DNA from: Prevotellaceae bacterium
GTDB lineage: Bacteria; Bacteroidota; Bacteroidia; Bacteroidales; UBA932
DNA length: 20,145 nt
Direction: 5' to 3'
NCBI GenBank assembly: GCA_031259935.1
Contig: JAIRKV010000209.1
Span: 1 to 20,145, forward strand
Shown: positions 1-7,021 of the stretch, piece after piece
Position numbering within the stretch: position 1 is the stretch's first letter
How the letters are laid out: each line of letters begins with the position of its first letter
Translations under genes and position numbers: made by a program
Notes under the pieces: generated by a model
What the model was told of the DNA's origin: nothing
The model's input: only the letters and a program-made list of their open reading frames with translations
Database searches by the model: none

Positions 1-97
1 GCGTTTAGCCAAAGATTACGAATATTCTGTCAGTTCAAGTACAACCATGATTTATCTCGCTTTTATTATGCTGATGCTCAATAAAATAAATTTTTAA
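1..97 (+). CDS. Transposase C-terminal fragment, IS5-family-like (cut by window edge)
   Basis: Reading from base 2, 31 codons are open to a TAA at 95-97. The peptide begins RLAKDYEY, continues through a Ser/Thr-rich stretch, and ends in MIYLAFIMLML and a short basic tail. This matches the usual C-terminus of IS5-family DDE transposases, where an R-L-x-K-D-[YF]-E motif is followed by about ten residues and a hydrophobic helix (M-I-Y-x-A-x-I-x-L-M). The catalytic DDE residues would lie upstream, outside the window, so I cannot say whether the gene is intact. The call rests on motif recognition in a short peptide. The fragment is followed by probable IS end sequence and a truncated intergenic repeat. 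Confidence 0.6.
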   Translation, partial: RLAKDYEYSVSSSTTMIYLAFIMLMLNKINF

Positions 98-117
98 TGA
101 AATTTAAACAGTTTCTG
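98..117. mobile_element. Probable right end of the IS element
   Basis: Immediately after the transposase-like stop codon lies TTTAAACAGTTTCTG (103-117). A terminal inverted repeat would be expected at this distance. Its reverse complement contains ACTGTTTAAA, which also occurs at 6880-6889. The left end is outside the window, so neither the inverted-repeat pairing nor a target duplication can be confirmed. A 9-bp direct repeat AATCTTTAA at 118-126 and 134-142 follows but is AT-rich and may be chance. Confidence 0.3.
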
Positions 118-147
118 AATCTTTAATTTTTTAAATCTTTAAGCCGC

Positions 148-200
148 TTCGCAATGATATGCTGGCTGTTTTTATATCAAAACAAAACCGACAGAAATAA
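148..200 (+). repeat. Truncated copy of a dispersed intergenic repeat
   Basis: Bases 151-200 align without gaps to 6771-6820 with 43 of 50 identities by eye. The last 23 bases, from CAAAACAAAACC to AGAAATAA, are identical. In the right-hand copy this tail follows a 91-bp imperfect inverted repeat (6689-6779). Here only the final bases of the right arm (TTCGCAATGA, 148-157) remain, and the rest is replaced by the IS-like end. The remainder of the gap (201-313) is AT-rich. I see no gene in it, only an imperfect palindrome at 256-272 (CGTCATTG, A, CAATAACG). Confidence 0.6.
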
Positions 201-313
201 TGTCGTATTGTTGCTGATTTTTTTTATTTGTTAGGAGCGACTAATTAATCTCTGTCGTCATTGACAATAACGCACTGTTTCAATTAATTTTATAAATGAA
301 AATTATTGAAAAT

Positions 314-1501
314 TTATCTTACAGGAGTTAAATTATTGTCTTCGACTGCAACAACAAATGCGCCCTGAAAATCTTTTTGCAGCGATTTGCACAGTTGTTT
401 TGCTTCATTCAAATCGGTAAAATTACCTGTTATATATTTATAATATTTACCGATTTTCATATATCGTATATTTTTGTGTCCTTTGAAATCTTTTGCAGTT
501 GTCGGAATTATTTTTGTTATTGCCATTATTTGCACGCTGTATGTTTTTTGCGACGCAGGTTTATTATTTGCCGATGTTGTTTCGATAATTGTTTTATTCG
601 ATAAAGTATCATCTTTGCGGGCAGTCTTTTCTTCTGTTTTTGGCGATTCCGTACTGTCTGCTGTTTGAGGATTTTCCAGTGTGTTGTTTTCTTCGTACTG
701 TTTTTTATATTTGCAAAACGCCGAAAATATATTTTGCGCTATTTTTGTCTGATTTTCATCTTTTATCAAAATCTGTTCTTCGACAGGATTCGACAGAAAG
801 CCTAATTCTATCAGTATTCGAGGCATTGCCGATTTCCACAAAACTAAAAATCCGGCTTGGCGTACGCTTCTGTCTCCGGTAATTGGACCTTGTGTAACCA
901 TTTCGTTTTGAACAAATTCGGCAAATTTGTAACTTTCTTTCATTTGCGAATCTTGTGTTATCATAGACATAATATTCGATTCTGGCGATTTCGGGTCGAA
1001 ACCTTCATATTTTGTTGAATAATCATCTTCCAGTGTAATTACGGCATTTTCGCGAAGCGAAACTTCAAGATTCGCCTGCGATTTGTGTAAACCCATTATC
1101 CACGTTGACGCTCCTCGCGCTTTTGTGTTTTTATTTGCATCTGCATGAATTGAAATAAACAGGTCGGCATGATTGCGATTGGCAATATTTACACGTTCGT
1201 TCAATTCAACAAAAACATCTTTTTTTCTTGTATAAATAACTTCGATATCAGAAAAATTTTTACTTATCAATGCGCCTAATTTTAACGCAACGGCAAGTGT
1301 TATATCTTTTTCTTTACTTTTTTTTCCAACTGCTCCCGGATCTTTGCCGCCATGTCCCGCATCTATTACGATTCTTTTAATTTGTTGCTGATTAATGTAT
1401 TTTTGAGCGTTTGCAGACAAGGTGAAAATACAAAAAAACGTTAAGAAATATGTGAAATACAGTATGTTATTTTCAAAATATGTCAAAAACTTATTTTTCA
1501 T
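314..1501 (-). CDS. N-acetylmuramoyl-L-alanine amidase with C-terminal SPOR domain
   Basis: This 395-residue zinc amidase is expected to hydrolyse the lactyl amide between MurNAc and the stem peptide during cell separation or wall turnover. An N-terminal hydrophobic segment (about 14-31, ending SANAQ) should export it to the periplasm. The Amidase_3 domain (about 41-265) shows the zinc-ligand pattern: H50 in DAGHGG, E64 in SKEKD, H119 in SIHAD, and catalytic E232 in IELGFLSNP. A Lys/Glu/Thr-rich linker (about 270-318) leads to a SPOR domain (about 320-388, beginning YSVQI), which in this family binds denuded septal glycan. The ATG at 1501-1499 directly precedes the signal sequence and is the natural start. 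It is divergent from the lptD-like gene. The family call is firm; a specific cell-division role is inferred from the SPOR domain. Confidence 0.92.
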   Translation of the reverse strand: MKNKFLTYFENNILYFTYFLTFFCIFTLSANAQKYINQQQIKRIVIDAGHGGKDPGAVGKKSKEKDITLAVALKLGALISKNFSDIEVIYTRKKDVFVELNERVNIANRNHADLFISIHADANKNTKARGASTWIMGLHKSQANLEVSLRENAVITLEDDYSTKYEGFDPKSPESNIMSMITQDSQMKESYKFAEFVQNEMVTQGPITGDRSVRQAGFLVLWKSAMPRILIELGFLSNPVEEQILIKDENQTKIAQNIFSAFCKYKKQYEENNTLENPQTADSTESPKTEEKTARKDDTLSNKTIIETTSANNKPASQKTYSVQIMAITKIIPTTAKDFKGHKNIRYMKIGKYYKYITGNFTDLNEAKQLCKSLQKDFQGAFVVAVEDNNLTPVR

Positions 1502-1526
1502 ATTATAATTATTTATTAAAAATCAT

Positions 1527-1534
1527 TAGTTTTG
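1527..1534 (+). promoter_or_regulatory. Candidate -7 box for the lptD operon
   Basis: TAGTTTTG fits the Bacteroidota -7 consensus TAnnTTTG. It lies about 53 bp before the lptD ATG, giving a predicted leader of roughly 45 bases. I see no good TTTG at the -33 position. Confidence 0.4.
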
Positions 1535-1569
1535 TACGCTTTTTGTGAAATGTATTCACAAAGATAATG

Positions 1570-1577
1570 CAAATATA
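1570..1577 (-). promoter_or_regulatory. Candidate -7 box for the amidase gene
   Basis: On the minus strand this reads TATATTTG, an exact TAnnTTTG match, about 70 bp upstream of the amidase start. The -33 element is not clear. It points leftward and lies downstream of the rightward -7 box at 1527-1534, so the two predicted transcripts would overlap at their 5' ends. Confidence 0.45.
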
Positions 1578-1587
1578 ATAACTTTTG

Positions 1588-4305
1588 ATGACAAAAATAA
1601 TACGTTATATATCATTAACATTCATACTGCTGTCGACAGGTTTGCAAAATTTGGCTTCCATGCCGCAAACTGTTTCGGATACAATAACAATAAAAGATAC
1701 ATCTTCGCTGATTATCGATTCTATTTCCATGTATGCCGATTCGATTGTTGTTGAAAATAATGGAGAAAAAATGCTCATAGATGATCCTGTGCTTAAAATT
1801 GCCGACAGCGCTATTGTTTATGATATCGCAAACGGAAAATCATATCTGTACAAAAATGCCGAAGTTACGTATCAGGACAAGCAAATAAAAGCCGATTATA
1901 TAGAATTTGATTCAAATACAAAAATTATTTATGCAAAAGGACTTGTAGATACTTCAGGCAAAGTTGTCGGAAATCCTGTTTTCAAAGATGGTAACGATGT
2001 ATATGAAATTGAAGAAGTTTATTACAATTTCGAAACAAAAATAGCAAAGATAATTCACGTAATCACGCAGCACGGCGAGGCTTACATGCATGGCGATACA
2101 ATAAAAAAAATGCCCGACAATACGGTTTATTCAAGAGGCGGCAAAGTTACAACCTGCGATGCCGAACATCCTCACTTTTATGTAAAAATGAGAAGATCAA
2201 AGATGATTCCTTCAAAAAAACCCGATAAAGACGGCAAAGGAGGCAAAAACGGACAAATGATATTCGATTTGGCGTATCTGGTTGTCGAAGATGTGCCGCT
2301 TCCGATTGGTTTGCCTTTCGGTTTTTTTCCTTTAATGACAGATGTTGCGTCCGGCATTATAATTCCATCTTACGGCGAAGAATCGGAACGCGGATTTTAT
2401 TTGCAAAAATTCGGCTATTATTTCATTTTGTTTAAAGACAATCTCGACGCAACTCTGACAGGCGACTGGTATTCAAAAGGTTCGTGGGGTTATCAAATTA
2501 CATCTCGATATACGAAACGATATAAATATTCAGGATCGGTAAATTTTCAGTCGGCAACTATAAAAATCGGCGATAAGGGTTCGCCTGATTACAGCGTGTC
2601 GAAAAGTTATTCGGTATCATGGAGTCATCAAAAAGCGCCGCAAACAAATCCGACAACAACTTTTCAGGCAAATGTGAATTTTTCATCATCAACTCATAAA
2701 AGATATAACGAACAGACAACAAATAACGATTATCTCCAAAATACCGCAAGTTCAAGTATTTCATTTTCAAAAAACTGGGAAGGTACTCCGTTCAGCATGA
2801 CCGCAAGTTTCAATCACAGTCAAAACATGCGCGACAGTACTTATTCCATAGGTTTTCCGAATTTCAGTTTTGCAATGTCAACTATTTATCCTTTCAGAAG
2901 TAAAAGCAGTACAGGAAAAAAGAAATTTTATGAGAATATAAGTTTCGGTTACAGCACAAATTTTTCCAATAATGTTTCGAATGTCAAAGAACAGGATTTG
3001 TTTAAAGATGCTTTCTGGGATGCAATGAGACACGGAATGAATCACAATTTTTCAATATCTTTACCATCATTTACACTGGCAAAATATATTAATGCAAGCC
3101 CGAGCATCAGTTACGGACAGGCATGGTATTTCCAAAGCATGAAACGAAGATGGGATTCGTCGACAGATTCCGTAATTGTCGATACAACTTCGTCATTCGG
3201 CGATTTTGGAATGTCGCATACATATTCGGGATCAATTTCGTTTAATACAAGAATTTACGGACTGTTCGACAAATTCAGTCCAAATTCCAAAATCAAGGCA
3301 ATTCGTCACGTTATGACACCTAATATTTCGTTAAGTTATACTCCAAACCAAATGATTGCAGCCAACGGTTGGCGAAAAGTGCAAACGGATGCAAGCGGAA
3401 AAGAAGAATATTACAATATTTATGAAGCTCCGGCAAATACAGGCTATCCATCGCGGAGCAAAGCAAGCGGAAGTATCAATTTTTCGCTCGGTAATACTTT
3501 GGAAATTAAAGTAAAAACAAAAAACGACACAAGCGAAAATGCCGAGAAAAAAATAAAAATCCTGGAATCGTTCAATATCATCACAAGCTATAATTTGCTT
3601 GCCGATTCAATGAATCTTTCCGATATAACATTCAGCGGACGTTCTACCATTATCGAAGGACTGGGTTTTACTTTCGGATTCAGACTTGATCCGTATTCTG
3701 TTGACAGACAGGGACGGCGCATAAATAAATTTTACTGGACGGAACATTTTGGCTTGGGCGATTTCAAATCGTTTACTTTTTCAACCGATTATCGCATTAG
3801 CGGAGGAAGCGGCAAGAACAGCACAGACGGAGGAACACAATCGCAAGGTTCGTCTCCAAATATCGGAAACCGTCAAAACAATTTGCAAAACACGCACAAT
3901 ACAGACGATGATTATGATTATACTCCATATTACGTGGATTTTAATGTTCCGTGGTCATTAAGTTTTCGTTTCAACTATTCATTCAGCAAATCTTATAATT
4001 ACAACTCGACAACAAAAATATTGAAAACAGTAAAAAGACATGCTCCGACATTGGATTTTAACGGCGATTTGAGCCTTACAAAAAATTGGAAAATATCTTT
4101 TTCATCAGGATATGATTTGATTGCCAAACAAATAACAGCAACATCATTAAATTTGTTTCGCGATTTGCATTGCTTCGAATTTTCGTTTTCATGGTCTCCA
4201 TTCGGTATGCGCAAATATTGGGGATTTACTATTCGCGCAAAATCGGGAATGCTTAGCGATGCCTTAAAATATGAAAAACATTCAAGTTTCTACGATAATT
4301 ATTGA
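1588..4305 (+). CDS. lptD: LptD-like LPS-assembly outer-membrane protein
   Basis: This large outer-membrane protein (905 residues from the ATG at 1588; a TTG just before it is less likely) is predicted to insert lipopolysaccharide into the outer leaflet. A signal sequence covers about residues 1-25. An OstA/LptA-like beta-jellyroll follows (about 60-200), with repeating short strands such as AEVTYQDKQIKADYIEFD and the Y-x-x-x-x-KIA pattern. The rest looks like a long beta-barrel of alternating aromatic and polar strands. A low-complexity Gly/Ser/Asn/Asp-rich segment near 745-785 is probably a surface loop. I find only two cysteines, C190 in the N-terminal part and C862 near the C-terminus. 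The family is usually annotated as putative LptD in Bacteroidota. The gene heads a probable lptD-ridA-ftcD transcript and is divergent from the amidase. Confidence 0.85.
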   Translation: MTKIIRYISLTFILLSTGLQNLASMPQTVSDTITIKDTSSLIIDSISMYADSIVVENNGEKMLIDDPVLKIADSAIVYDIANGKSYLYKNAEVTYQDKQIKADYIEFDSNTKIIYAKGLVDTSGKVVGNPVFKDGNDVYEIEEVYYNFETKIAKIIHVITQHGEAYMHGDTIKKMPDNTVYSRGGKVTTCDAEHPHFYVKMRRSKMIPSKKPDKDGKGGKNGQMIFDLAYLVVEDVPLPIGLPFGFFPLMTDVASGIIIPSYGEESERGFYLQKFGYYFILFKDNLDATLTGDWYSKGSWGYQITSRYTKRYKYSGSVNFQSATIKIGDKGSPDYSVSKSYSVSWSHQKAPQTNPTTTFQANVNFSSSTHKRYNEQTTNNDYLQNTASSSISFSKNWEGTPFSMTASFNHSQNMRDSTYSIGFPNFSFAMSTIYPFRSKSSTGKKKFYENISFGYSTNFSNNVSNVKEQDLFKDAFWDAMRHGMNHNFSISLPSFTLAKYINASPSISYGQAWYFQSMKRRWDSSTDSVIVDTTSSFGDFGMSHTYSGSISFNTRIYGLFDKFSPNSKIKAIRHVMTPNISLSYTPNQMIAANGWRKVQTDASGKEEYYNIYEAPANTGYPSRSKASGSINFSLGNTLEIKVKTKNDTSENAEKKIKILESFNIITSYNLLADSMNLSDITFSGRSTIIEGLGFTFGFRLDPYSVDRQGRRINKFYWTEHFGLGDFKSFTFSTDYRISGGSGKNSTDGGTQSQGSSPNIGNRQNNLQNTHNTDDDYDYTPYYVDFNVPWSLSFRFNYSFSKSYNYNSTTKILKTVKRHAPTLDFNGDLSLTKNWKISFSSGYDLIAKQITATSLNLFRDLHCFEFSFSWSPFGMRKYWGFTIRAKSGMLSDALKYEKHSSFYDNY

Positions 4306-4364
4306 TTTTAAAACTTATAAAATATTAATTTTCAAAAATAAAATAATAATAAAATAATACGATT

Positions 4365-4742
4365 ATGAAAAAAATAATTTCAACACCAAATGCGCCAAAA
4401 GCCGTTGGTCCTTACAGTCAGGCAATAGAAACAAACGGAACTCTTTACATTTCGGGACAATTGCCGATTAATCCCGAAACATCCAAATTTGTTGAAGGAG
4501 GCATAAAAGAACAAACAGCACAATGTTTGAAAAATATTGAGGCAATACTTGTTGATGCAGGATATTCTTTTGACGATGTTGTGAAATCTGTGGTTTTACT
4601 TGACAGCATTAATGATTTTGCGGCAATGAACGAAGTTTATGCCGAATTTTATACAAGCAAACAGCCCGCACGCGTAGCGTTTGAAGTTGCGAAATTGCCA
4701 TTTGGAGCGCTTGTGGAAATTGAAACAGTAGCCGCAAAATAA
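4365..4742 (+). CDS. ridA: RidA family 2-iminobutanoate/2-iminopropanoate deaminase
   Basis: This 125-residue cytosolic protein has the usual RidA (YjgF/YER057c/UK114) length. The family forms trimers that hydrolyse reactive enamine/imine intermediates released by PLP enzymes such as threonine dehydratase. Signature features are GPYSQA near residues 15-20, YISGQLP (28-34), and the C-terminal PARVAFEVAKLP...VEIE block. R103 is the substrate carboxylate-binding arginine and E120 the conserved glutamate. Start ATG at 4365, 59 bp after lptD with no evident promoter between, so probably co-transcribed. The next gene begins 23 bp after its stop. Confidence 0.95.
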   Translation: MKKIISTPNAPKAVGPYSQAIETNGTLYISGQLPINPETSKFVEGGIKEQTAQCLKNIEAILVDAGYSFDDVVKSVVLLDSINDFAAMNEVYAEFYTSKQPARVAFEVAKLPFGALVEIETVAAK

Positions 4743-4765
4743 AAAATTGATTGAAAAATACACAA

Positions 4766-6496
4766 ATGAACACAACATCAAAAAATATTACCGACGGTAA
4801 AGCCAAAAAAGAGCAACTGATTGAATGTGTGCCTAATTTTAGCGAAGGACGCAGCATGAACATTATTAAGCAAATAACCGACTCTATCGAAAGTGTTGAA
4901 GGCGTAACTCTTATAAATGTTGACCCCGGAAAAGCCACAAACCGCACTGTTGTTACTTTTGCAGGATCGCCTGAAAATGTTTGCGAAGCTGCATTCCGCG
5001 CAGTAAAAAAAGCAAGCGAACTGATAGATATGAGTAAACATCACGGTGAACATCCCCGTTTTGGCGCAACCGATGTTCTTCCTCTTATTCCTATCGCAAA
5101 TATTACTATGGACGAAACGGTAGAACATGCTCGAAATCTTGCAAAACGTATTGGAGATGAACTTTATATTCCTGTTTACTGTTACGAAGCGGCTGCGTTT
5201 ACTTCACAGCGAAAAAATCTTGCCGATTGCAGATCCGGCGAATACGAAGGTTTAAAAGAAAAGTTATCAAATCCGGAATGGAAACCTGATTTCGGACATG
5301 CCGAATTTTTACCGAAAACAGGAGCAATTGCCGTCGGAGCGCGTAACTTTTTGATTGCTTATAATGTAAATCTTAACACAACTTCGGTACGAAAAGCAAA
5401 TGCAGTTGCTTTTGATTTGCGCGAAAAAGGACGCCCCAAAAGAGAAACATCATCACCGACAAGCAAAAAGATTATTGACGAAAACGGCAACGAAATATGG
5501 ATACCTGGAATATTAAAATCGGTAAAAGCCATTGGCTGGTTTATCGAAGAATACGGTATTGCACAAATATCGATGAACTTGACCGATATTGACCTGACGC
5601 CAATGCATGTTGCTTTCGACAAGGCATGCGAATGTGCAGCGCAGCGCGGTTTAAGAGTTACAGGATCGGAACTTGTTGGCGTTGTTCCGCTTAAAGCCAT
5701 GCTTGATGCAGGAAAATATTTCTTAAAAAAACAAAAACGCTCAACGGGAATTTCGGATGATGAAATAATAAAAATCGCTGTAAAATCATTGGGCTTGAAT
5801 GAATTATATCAATTCGACTGCAAGAAAAAAATAATAGAATATATTCTTGCCGAAAAAGAAAATAAAAAATTGCTGACGGATTTAAATCTTACTGAATTTT
5901 CAAATGAAACAGCATCAGAATCGCCCGCGCCCGGCGGAGGTTCAATAGCGGCATGCATGGGAGCGCTTGGCGCTGCACTTGGTACGATGGTTGCAAACTT
6001 ATCGGCGCATAAAGCAGGCTGGGACGAACGCTGGGAAGAATTTTCGGACTGGGCTGAACGCGGTAAAACATTTATGGATGCTCTTTTGAAAAAAGTAGAT
6101 GAAGATACAGGCGCCTTCAACAAAATAATGGATGCATTTGCGCTTCCAAAGAAAACAGATGCTGAAAAACAAATCCGTAAACAAAAAATACAGGAAGCAA
6201 CGCGTTATGCAATTGAAGTACCGTTGAGCGTTATGCAACTTTGTTACGATTCGATGCAAGTAATAAAAGCAATGGCTGAATCGGGAAATCCAAATTCGAT
6301 AAGCGATGCAGGCGTTGGCGCTTTGGCGGCTCGTTCCGGAATTTTGGGAGCATTTTTGAATGTGAAAATAAACGCTTCGGGATTAGACGATAAAACTTTT
6401 GTTAACGAAATATTTGCAAAAGCCCAAAAAATAGCCGACGACGCCTGCGCTCTTGAAAAAGAAATATTAGACACAATTGAGAAAAAATTAACGTAA
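4766..6496 (+). CDS. ftcD: Bifunctional glutamate formimidoyltransferase / formimidoyl-THF cyclodeaminase
   Basis: The protein (576 residues from the ATG at 4766; an in-frame TTG at 4751 is less likely) fuses both activities. The formimidoyltransferase part (about 18-345) begins IECVPNFSEGR and contains KHHGEHPRFGATD (91-103), which includes the catalytic histidine region. It moves the formimino group from N-formiminoglutamate to tetrahydrofolate, the last step of histidine breakdown. The cyclodeaminase part (about 372-570) has the glycine-rich SPAPGGGSIAACMGALGAAL motif (386-405) and SDAGVGALAARSG (513-525), and forms 5,10-methenyl-THF plus ammonia. The length fits the fused enzymes common in Bacteroidota and animals. 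No hutH, hutU or hutI lies in the window. It is the last gene of the rightward block. Confidence 0.95.
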   Translation: MNTTSKNITDGKAKKEQLIECVPNFSEGRSMNIIKQITDSIESVEGVTLINVDPGKATNRTVVTFAGSPENVCEAAFRAVKKASELIDMSKHHGEHPRFGATDVLPLIPIANITMDETVEHARNLAKRIGDELYIPVYCYEAAAFTSQRKNLADCRSGEYEGLKEKLSNPEWKPDFGHAEFLPKTGAIAVGARNFLIAYNVNLNTTSVRKANAVAFDLREKGRPKRETSSPTSKKIIDENGNEIWIPGILKSVKAIGWFIEEYGIAQISMNLTDIDLTPMHVAFDKACECAAQRGLRVTGSELVGVVPLKAMLDAGKYFLKKQKRSTGISDDEIIKIAVKSLGLNELYQFDCKKKIIEYILAEKENKKLLTDLNLTEFSNETASESPAPGGGSIAACMGALGAALGTMVANLSAHKAGWDERWEEFSDWAERGKTFMDALLKKVDEDTGAFNKIMDAFALPKKTDAEKQIRKQKIQEATRYAIEVPLSVMQLCYDSMQVIKAMAESGNPNSISDAGVGALAARSGILGAFLNVKINASGLDDKTFVNEIFAKAQKIADDACALEKEILDTIEKKLT

Positions 6497-6508
6497 ACAA
6501 ATATAATT

Positions 6509-6530
6509 CGTTGATAATGACTAATCAACG
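6509..6530 (+). other. Small hairpin just downstream of ftcD
   Basis: CGTTGAT (6509-6515) and ATCAACG (6524-6530) form a 7-bp perfect stem with an 8-base loop, 12 bases after the ftcD stop. A T5 run begins about ten bases further on, so it could be a weak terminator or an mRNA 3' end structure. The loop sequence AATGACTAA (6516-6524) has a perfect complement TTAGTCATT at 6560-6568, allowing an alternative or pseudoknotted pairing. Confidence 0.4.
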
Positions 6531-6688
6531 CTGTGATATTTTTAATTAAAATCGTTTAGTTAGTCATTCCTTAAAAAGTATTGAGATAAATATTTATAAA
6601 TGCAAATTATCGGATAAAAATACCGTATTTTACATATATACAGGCTAAAAGTCTGCAAAACAGGAACAGATTTTTTCTTCTTTGTGTT

Positions 6689-6820
6689 CGTCATTGCGAA
6701 CTGCGAAGCAGGAAGCAATCCAGAAAAAACACAAAGCACAGGTCTGGATTGCTTCGTCGCTGCGCTCCTCGCAATGACGTGCTGTTTATTTTTATGCCAA
6801 AACAAAACCGACAGAAATAA
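6689..6820. repeat. REP/MITE-like imperfect inverted repeat with shared tail
   Basis: Outer arms CGTCATTGCGA (6689-6699) and TCGCAATGACG (6769-6779) are perfect 11-bp complements. Inner arms GAAGCAATCCAG (6712-6723) and CTGGATTGCTTC (6744-6755) are perfect 12-bp complements. The bases between them are only partly complementary. This sequence type (CGTCATTGCGA ... GAAGCAATCC) is a familiar dispersed repeat in many bacterial genomes, and its chance translations contain strings such as ARSAATKQS. A tail (6771-6820) is shared with 151-200 at 43 of 50 positions. Of the rest of the 525-base gap, 6569-6688 and 6942-7021 show no gene to me. Confidence 0.75.
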
Positions 6821-6887
6821 ATCACTGACCGTAAATTTTAATGTGTCTTATCATTACTGTTTTTTATACGGAAAGAGCGACTGTTTA

Positions 6888-6941
6888 AAAAGTCAATCCC
6901 TGCTTTTATTCGACAACAAAGATAAAAGCAGGGGGACTTTT
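6888..6941. terminator. Strong bidirectional terminator between convergent operons
   Basis: CCCTGCTTTTAT (6898-6909) pairs perfectly with ATAAAAGCAGGG (6922-6933) around a 12-base loop. Outside it AAAAGTC (6888-6894) pairs with GACTTTT (6935-6941) across a small asymmetric bulge. The flanking A run on the left and T run on the right make it read as stem plus U-tract on either strand. It lies between converging ftcD and the GH3 gene, where a two-way terminator is expected. Confidence 0.8.
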
Positions 6942-7021
6942 AATCCTGAAAATTCACAGAAAATTAATGTTCTGAATTTTTAACTGATTAAAATAATGTA
7001 AAGCTGCGTCGTTTGAATGTT

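Noticed and set aside
4751..4765. TTG start for ftcD, and similarly TTG at 1585 for lptD
   Set aside because: An ATG lies a few codons downstream in both cases (4766 and 1588), and no sequence feature favours the rare start.
6560..6983. Open frames of 81 and 99 codons on opposite strands in the ftcD-GH3 gap
   Set aside because: Both run through the inverted repeat and give the chance peptides typical of this repeat (ARSAATKQS-like and CFVAALLAMT-like). They have no neighbouring domain signal, and one also spans the terminator.
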